Below, piece by piece: positions 59,094 through 64,000 of a stretch of DNA of 64,000 nt (positions are counted from its first letter, which is position 1; each line of letters opens with the position of its first letter). The notes under the pieces were generated by a model, which was not told where the DNA came from, made no database searches, and saw only the letters and a list, made by a program, of their open reading frames with translations. Made by a program: the position numbers and the translations under genes. The DNA comes from Planctomycetota bacterium. GTDB lineage: Bacteria > Planctomycetota > UBA1135 > UBA2386. Where the stretch lies: the NCBI GenBank assembly GCA_020638655.1, contig JACKIC010000002.1:186001-250000 (forward strand). The letters are read 5' to 3'.

Positions 59094-60983
59094 AGGCACG
59101 GTCAGCTTCACCTCGGTGGGTTTGCCGGGGGTGAGGTCGAAGGTGCCGAGCGGGTGCGTGGTCCGGTCGATGCTCGCGTTCGGCTGCCGCCGCAAGGTCC
59201 TGCCGAGCAGGACCCGGACGCGGCCCGGCGGCAGGCCCGTGAGTTCGAAGCGGCCAAGTGGGTCGGGCCGGGCGATGTAAGTGCGTCCCGCCTCGACGGC
59301 GATCCAGGGGCCGAGGCGGCGCTGGTGCGAATGGATTGCGGGTCCCCCGCGGACCGCGGCGTCTTCGGGATCGAGTGCGAACAGTGCTTCGACGGGGCCG
59401 ATCGCGCCGACGAGCACGGCTCCGGCAGCCACCGGCACTTCGACTGCGGCTCCCGGCCACGCGTCGACGTGCACGATGCGGGTCTGGATCGTCCTGCCCG
59501 ACACGCGCAGCCACGCGGCGCGCGTGTCGCGCGCGACGGCGAGCGTCGCGAGGCCGTCCGCGCCGGTCGGCGCCGAAGCGACCAGCAGCAACCTCCGCGA
59601 CACCTGCGGCGGCGTCTCGAGGGCCGTCAGCGGCAAGGCGAACGTGTCGATACCCGGCTCGTCGCCGGTGATCACCTCGACGAGCGCATCTGCGACCGGC
59701 GCGCCGTCGCGCGTGACCCGCACCGCGCGGACGGTCGGCACGGGCACCCGCAGACGCAGCGTCGCTTCGGATGCGGTGACCATGAACTCCTCCCACGGAC
59801 CGGGCAGCGCTTCGTCGGTGCGCGGATACACGAGCACTCGGTAGTCGCCGGGCGTGAGCCGCGCTTCGACGCGGCCGGCGGCGAACGTCCCGGACAACTG
59901 CACGGGTTCGACGGGCGCTCGCGGGTCGAGCGGCTGGCAATACAGATTGAACGCCTCGAGCGGCGTTCCCGCCGTGGTCGTGACCTCGAACCTCACGCGG
60001 ATGTCGCCGGGCACGGTGATCGAGGCGTTCGTCTCTCCCCAGGCGAGCGTCGCGAGGTGCGACCAGCGGGGTTCGCTGGAGTCGCGCGCGAACGAGACGA
60101 TCGCCTTGCCGTCTCGCTGGTCCGGCGCGCGGTACAGCACGAAGCGTCCGTCGCGCAGCGAGCGGGTCGAGCCGGTTGTGTTGCCCTTGGTCGTCAGCAG
60201 GGCGTCGGCGACCGGTTCTCCGTCGGCATCGACGAGGCGACCGCAGAGCAACGCGCGAGTTGGCAGCGGATCGACGACGATGTCGATCGCGTCGCGGCTC
60301 GGCAGCGCGAACGTCGCGCGCGGGGCGGGCACGCCGCGTTGCTGTGCCACGGCAGTCCACGTGCCGGGCTGCAGCGCGTCGTCCAGATGCAGGTAGCCGT
60401 CGATGTCGGTGACACCGGCGGTGCTGCCGATCCACCACGACTGTGGCCCGTAGGGGACCGTCGTCACGGCCGCCCGCTGCGCTTGCTGGCGCAAGACGAG
60501 GCGCACGCCGGGCTGCAGCGCACCGTTCGTGTCGAGGCACCGGATGCGCGGTCGCACGCCCTCGGGCAGGCGCACGTCTCCGTAGTCGACGGTGCCTTGG
60601 GCCAGCGCGACCGCGAACGTGCAGTGGCTGAACCACGGGACGTGCATCGCGTGGCTGACGCGCAGTTGGTAGCGGTTCAGGTCCGGTTCTTCGTTCGCCG
60701 CTGGCACCCGCAGCACGAAGCGGAAGCGGCCATTGTCACCAGTGGTGATCGGCTCGGGGTCGCACCAGTCGCCCGCGGACCGCGCCAGCGCGAGGCCGTT
60801 CGACTGGAGTCCCGACAGGCGCACCTCGCAGCGCGACAGTGGCGCGCCGCTGCCCTCGTCGACGAAGCGCCCCTGCACGACGAGCTCACGGTTGTGCAGG
60901 GTCGAGATCGGTCCGGCCTGGGCGCTGGCCGCGGTGAACGTGATGCAGCAGCAGAGCAACGGCAGCAGCCAGGCGGTGGGCAT
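59073..60983 (-). CDS. Secreted CnaB/carboxypeptidase-regulatory-like protein, copy 1
   Basis: 636-residue exported protein. The signal peptide (MPTAWLLPLLCCCITFTAASA) starts with seven residues copied from the neighbouring GNAT gene. The mature protein is all-beta, with several carboxypeptidase-regulatory/CnaB-like folds. Examples are ELVVQGRFVDEGSGAPLSRCEVRL, VTDIDGYLHLDDAL (both shortened cores), LCGRLVDADGEPVADALL and GRFELTGLPPGRVRVLLG. Such folds support adhesion or act as scaffolds. It is a diverged paralogue of the gene at 61014-62915, the two being very roughly half identical by eye. No catalytic domain was found. Confidence 0.82.
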   Translation of the reverse strand: MPTAWLLPLLCCCITFTAASAQAGPISTLHNRELVVQGRFVDEGSGAPLSRCEVRLSGLQSNGLALARSAGDWCDPEPITTGDNGRFRFVLRVPAANEEPDLNRYQLRVSHAMHVPWFSHCTFAVALAQGTVDYGDVRLPEGVRPRIRCLDTNGALQPGVRLVLRQQAQRAAVTTVPYGPQSWWIGSTAGVTDIDGYLHLDDALQPGTWTAVAQQRGVPAPRATFALPSRDAIDIVVDPLPTRALLCGRLVDADGEPVADALLTTKGNTTGSTRSLRDGRFVLYRAPDQRDGKAIVSFARDSSEPRWSHLATLAWGETNASITVPGDIRVRFEVTTTAGTPLEAFNLYCQPLDPRAPVEPVQLSGTFAAGRVEARLTPGDYRVLVYPRTDEALPGPWEEFMVTASEATLRLRVPVPTVRAVRVTRDGAPVADALVEVITGDEPGIDTFALPLTALETPPQVSRRLLLVASAPTGADGLATLAVARDTRAAWLRVSGRTIQTRIVHVDAWPGAAVEVPVAAGAVLVGAIGPVEALFALDPEDAAVRGGPAIHSHQRRLGPWIAVEAGRTYIARPDPLGRFELTGLPPGRVRVLLGRTLRRQPNASIDRTTHPLGTFDLTPGKPTEVKLTVPAELLPK

Positions 60984-61034
60984 GCCGCGATCATCGCAGA
61001 TCGGCGCCGCGGATCACTTGGGCAGCAGTTCGGC
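60962..61034. repeat. 73-bp direct repeat, copy B (CnaB-like copy 1 start)
   Basis: Identical to 59021-59093. It covers the first seven codons of CnaB-like copy 1, the 30-bp gap and the last codons of copy 2. Beyond it, sequence similarity drops sharply (to very roughly 80% in the adjacent coding bases by eye). Confidence 0.9.
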
Positions 61035-62915
61035 GGGAACCTGGAGCTTCACCTCGGTGGGGGGGCCTGGGGTGAGCTCGAAGGTGCCGAGGTCGAGGAG
61101 GGTCTCCTCGCGGTGGTACGAGTTGCCGTTCTTGGTCCAGCGGCCGAGCCGCACGCGCGCCACGCCGGGCGGCAGGCCGGTGATCTCGAAGTGGCCGTGC
61201 AGGTCGACGCGCGCCTCGTGCGCGCCGCCGGCCTCGACGATCAGCCGCGGCGCGAAGCGGCGTTGGTACGAGTAGATGCTCTTGCGGGCGCGTTCGCGGG
61301 CGTCGTCGGGGTCGAGCGCGAACAGCGCATCGACGGGGGTGATCGAGCCGGTCAGCACGGCGCCGGCTGCGACCGCGACCTCGACGGCGGCTCCGGGCCA
61401 GGCGGGCACGTGCACGACCTTGGTCTGGATCTGCCGCCCGCTGATGCGCAGCCACGCGCCCTCCGCGTCGGGGGGCACGGCGAGCGCCGCGGTGCCCGTC
61501 GCGGTCGTGCGCGCCGACGCCACGCACAAGGAGTCCACGAGCCGCAGCGGGTTGACGGTGGCTGACAGCGGCCGCACGAAGTCGTCTTGCGGCTCGTTGC
61601 CCGTGATCACCTCGACGAAGGCGTCTTCGACGGGTTTGCCGTCGCACGTGACCTGTACGGCGCGTGCGACCGGCACCGGGACCTGCAGACGGATGGGCTC
61701 CTGTGGCGACGCGACGGTGACCTGCACCCATTCGCCGGGCACCGCTCCGGCCGTGCGCGGATACACGAGCACCTTGTAGTCGCCGGGCGCGAGGTCGGCC
61801 TCGACGTGGCCCTTCGCGAACGTTCCCGCGAGGCGCAGCGGCTCGGCGGCGGCCTGCTCGTCGAGCGGCAGGCAGTAGAGGTTGAAGGCCTCGCACGGCG
61901 CGCCGGCGCTCGTGGTGACCTCGAACGACACGGGCACTGCCGCGGGGATCGTGATGACGGCGTTCTCTTCGCCCCAGCCCAGCGTCGCCACCTGCGCCCA
62001 GCGGTCGTAGCGCGAGTTGCGCGCCATCGAGACCACGGCCGTGTCGTCCTGCTGGTCGTCGGCGCGCAGCAGCACGAAGCGCCCGTCGCGCAGCGAGCGG
62101 CACGAGCCGCTGGCGCTGCCCTTGGTCGAGAGCATGGCGCGGGCCACCGGATCGCCGCGGTCGTCGACGATGCGCCCGACGATGGCGCCGCGCGCCGGCA
62201 GGGCCTCGACGACGACGTCGATCGCGTCGCGGCTCGGCAGCGTGAAGGTCATGTCCGGCGTCACCGCGGTGCGGCCCTCGACCTGCAGCGTCCACGCGCC
62301 CGCGCGCACGGGGTCGGCGAGGTGCAGGTAGCCGTCGATGTCGGTGAGGCCGACCGTGCCGCCGGTGATCCACGAGTGTGGGCCGAGCTCGGGGGTGTCG
62401 GCGGGCCACTTCTCGCGATCCTGCGCGCGGAGGGTCAGGCGCACTCCGGGCTGCAGCTTGCCGTTCCGATCGACGCAGCGGATGCGCGGGCGCACGCCGG
62501 CGGGCAGCCGGATGTCGCCGTAGTCGATGGTGCCGAGCTTCTGCGCGACCTCGAACGCGCAGTGGCTGAACCACGGCAGGTGCATCGGGTGCGAGGTGTC
62601 GATGTGGTAGCGGTTGTCATCGGGCAGTCGGTCGGCCGCCGGCACGCGCAGCACGAAGTGGAAGCGGCCGTCGGCGCCGGTCGTGATCGGCTCGGGGTCG
62701 CACCAGTCGCCCGCGGACCACGCGAGCGAGTAGCCGGTGCCCTGGTGTCCCGACAGGCGCACCTCGCAGCGCGACAGCGGCGCGCCGCTGTCTGCGTCGA
62801 CGAAGCGACCCTGCACGACGAGCTCCTCGGTGTGCAGGGTCGAGACGGGATCGGACTGCGCGCTGGCGGCGGCGACCGTGAGCCAGCAGCAGAGCAGGGT
62901 CGGGAGCGTGTGCAT
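61014..62915 (-). CDS. Secreted CnaB/carboxypeptidase-regulatory-like protein, copy 2
   Basis: 633-residue exported protein with its own signal peptide (MHTLPTLLCCWLTVAAASA) and the same domain plan as copy 1. The first fold is ELVVQGRFVDADSGAPLSRC, followed by LTDIDGYLHLADP, IVGRIVDDRGDPVARAML and a final HFEITGLPPGVARVRLG. The signal peptide aligns with that of copy 1 only from the LLCC segment onward, which marks this as the version with the original N terminus. Substrate or partner unknown. The gap upstream (82 bases) separates it from the amidase gene on the same strand. Confidence 0.82.
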   Translation of the reverse strand: MHTLPTLLCCWLTVAAASAQSDPVSTLHTEELVVQGRFVDADSGAPLSRCEVRLSGHQGTGYSLAWSAGDWCDPEPITTGADGRFHFVLRVPAADRLPDDNRYHIDTSHPMHLPWFSHCAFEVAQKLGTIDYGDIRLPAGVRPRIRCVDRNGKLQPGVRLTLRAQDREKWPADTPELGPHSWITGGTVGLTDIDGYLHLADPVRAGAWTLQVEGRTAVTPDMTFTLPSRDAIDVVVEALPARGAIVGRIVDDRGDPVARAMLSTKGSASGSCRSLRDGRFVLLRADDQQDDTAVVSMARNSRYDRWAQVATLGWGEENAVITIPAAVPVSFEVTTSAGAPCEAFNLYCLPLDEQAAAEPLRLAGTFAKGHVEADLAPGDYKVLVYPRTAGAVPGEWVQVTVASPQEPIRLQVPVPVARAVQVTCDGKPVEDAFVEVITGNEPQDDFVRPLSATVNPLRLVDSLCVASARTTATGTAALAVPPDAEGAWLRISGRQIQTKVVHVPAWPGAAVEVAVAAGAVLTGSITPVDALFALDPDDARERARKSIYSYQRRFAPRLIVEAGGAHEARVDLHGHFEITGLPPGVARVRLGRWTKNGNSYHREETLLDLGTFELTPGPPTEVKLQVPAELLPK

Positions 62916-62997
62916 CGGCGGGGCGGCGAGTGGGGGGGGCGGGGGCGCGCTGGCCAACGCGACCGCGCCACGGCGGTTCAGTCCGTTCCCGTGCAGA

Positions 62998-64000
62998 CTA
63001 TTCTGGCTGCGCCCGCAGCGCGCGCGCCTGCCGCAGCACGCGTTCCCACTGGAACGCGGGCCCCGGATCGTTCTTGTTCGTCTGCACGTGGAAGTGGCCG
63101 ACGATGCCGTCGAAGGCGCGCAGCTCCTCCTCGGGCAAGGCCGCGGTGCGGACCTCGCCGTCGGGATCGCGCGGCGCGTCGAGTCGGATGCGCGGGAAGA
63201 CCCGGTTGAGGCCCGCACACAGGTGTGCGAGCGCCTCGTACTGTTGCGGCGTGAAATCGAGCTGGTAGTAGCGCTTGCCCTGGATCTCGCCGTCGATGAT
63301 GTCGGGGCGGTCGGGCCGCGCGACGAAGTTCGGCGTGCGCACGCCGTACTCGAGCCACGCGGGGAACTTCGCCTTGTAGCCGAATTCGTCCTTCTCGTAG
63401 AAGCGGCGCATGTCGGCGTTCATGGGCTGCGGGTAGGCGCCCGGGTGCGCGATCTCGACGCCGACCGAGAAGTCGTTGGCGATCGTCGCGTGCCAGGCCT
63501 TCTCGCGCAGGTCGAGCGTCTGGTAGATCGTGCCGTCGACGTCGAGCATGAAGTGCACCGACAGGCAGCGCTTGTCCTGCAGGATCTTGAAGCACTGCCG
63601 CGACGTGCAGCAGACGTCGAAGTGGATCACGAACTGGTGCACGACCTGGCGCAGTTCTTCGAGCGACAGTTCGCCGTAGGCCGCTGCGTTCGCGGCGATC
63701 GCGTCCGGGAGGTTGCCGCGCAGCGGCGCGTAGCGGAGCTTGCCGTCGGGCACGTCCTCCTTGGTGAAGAACTTCTCGCGGCGGTAGGCGTCGTAGCCGT
63801 CCGGGTCCTGCCACAGCACCACGGGCGTGCCGATCGGGAAGTAGGCGCCGCTGGCGACGATCGAGTCGGGCGTGCGCGTCGGGCTCGGGCGGTTGTCGTG
63901 ATCGTCGACGCGTCGCGGCGTCGAGACGCAGCGGACCAGCAGGGCGAACGCGGCCGCGATCAGCAGTCCGGCGACGAGGCGGTGGTGTCGGTGCGTGAAG
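62998..64000 (-). CDS. N-acetylmuramoyl-L-alanine amidase (Amidase_2), 5' end beyond window
   Basis: Partial gene: the frame stays open to the right edge, and the visible protein is about 333 residues. A hydrophobic segment close to the edge (LVAGLLIAAAFALLVRC) is a membrane anchor or signal peptide, so the start is probably only a few codons beyond. The catalytic domain is of the zinc amidase_2 (AmpD/AmiD-like) type: HQFVIHFDVCCTSRQC carries the first ligand. VHFMLDVDGTIYQTLD, WHATIANDFSVGVEIAHP and the terminal VGHFHVQTNKNDPGPAF carry the rest. It should cut the amide bond between muramic acid and the peptide stem in peptidoglycan or its fragments, on the periplasmic side. Confidence 0.85.
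   Translation of the reverse strand, partial: FTHRHHRLVAGLLIAAAFALLVRCVSTPRRVDDHDNRPSPTRTPDSIVASGAYFPIGTPVVLWQDPDGYDAYRREKFFTKEDVPDGKLRYAPLRGNLPDAIAANAAAYGELSLEELRQVVHQFVIHFDVCCTSRQCFKILQDKRCLSVHFMLDVDGTIYQTLDLREKAWHATIANDFSVGVEIAHPGAYPQPMNADMRRFYEKDEFGYKAKFPAWLEYGVRTPNFVARPDRPDIIDGEIQGKRYYQLDFTPQQYEALAHLCAGLNRVFPRIRLDAPRDPDGEVRTAALPEEELRAFDGIVGHFHVQTNKNDPGPAFQWERVLRQARALRAQPE

Noticed and set aside
1..64000. CRISPR arrays, tRNA or rRNA genes
   Set aside because: No regularly spaced direct repeats, cloverleaf-like patterns or conserved rRNA segments were noticed in any intergenic gap.

Overview
The window reads as chromosomal DNA of a very GC-rich, Gram-negative-type bacterium, most likely a planctomycete. 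This is an inference from gene content. Four secreted proteins carry variants of one C-terminal module that I associate with marine Planctomycetota. There is also a zinc-ribbon DDE transposase of a type I associate with that phylum, an ECF sigma/anti-sigma pair with large extracytoplasmic partners, sigma-54, and many signal-peptide proteins of unknown function. Third codon positions are so GC-rich that almost every real gene has long open shadow frames; these were left out.

Layout. 1-11.2 kb: a membrane protein at the left edge, a DnaE-type polymerase, a ROK sugar kinase, a DUF952 protein, a MYG1-like protein, a TPR protein, an 'IPSFWAEA' membrane protein, and a P1-family aminopeptidase overlapping a NYN/PIN-type RNase gene. 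11.2-17.0 kb (minus strand): a five-gene efflux operon of adaptor, ATPase, two FtsX-type permeases and an MFS carrier. 17.1-20.1 kb: a universal stress protein overlapping a Lon-like protease. 20.3-27.3 kb: three tandem paralogous secreted proteins with two PKD domains each, separated by strong hairpins. 27.3-30.4 kb (minus): a dynamin-like GTPase and an exported carbonic-anhydrase-like protein lacking the family's dyad arginine. 30.5-33.4 kb: the two-subunit 2-oxoacid:ferredoxin oxidoreductase KorAB. 33.4-38.1 kb: a secreted protein, a lipoprotein, an ArsR-methyltransferase fusion directly followed by S-adenosylhomocysteinase, then signal peptidase I. 38.3-40.9 kb: an HDOD protein and a GAF/PP2C phosphatase. 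40.9-54.6 kb is all minus strand: sigma-54, the ECF sigma/anti-sigma/secretin-like operon, an M60-like metalloprotease, a lone GspF-domain protein, an M14 carboxypeptidase, a secreted protein, a PrsW-type protease and a long-form dCTP deaminase. 54.7-55.9 kb: an insertion sequence with 16-bp perfect inverted ends. 55.9-64 kb (minus): FadE, a GNAT acetyltransferase, two tandem CnaB-like secreted proteins, and an N-acetylmuramoyl-L-alanine amidase cut by the right edge.

Functional links. The ArsR-methyltransferase and ahcY probably form an autoregulated unit of the methyl cycle: a perfect 16-bp palindrome sits seven bases before the regulator's start codon. The ECF sigma, anti-sigma and secretin-like genes overlap or nearly touch and should work as one envelope-signalling unit. 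The efflux genes make a complete tripartite-style pump minus the outer-membrane channel. The clearest evolutionary story is at the right end, where a tandem duplication gave one CnaB-like gene the start codon and first seven codons of the neighbouring acetyltransferase gene. No tRNA, rRNA or CRISPR array was seen.
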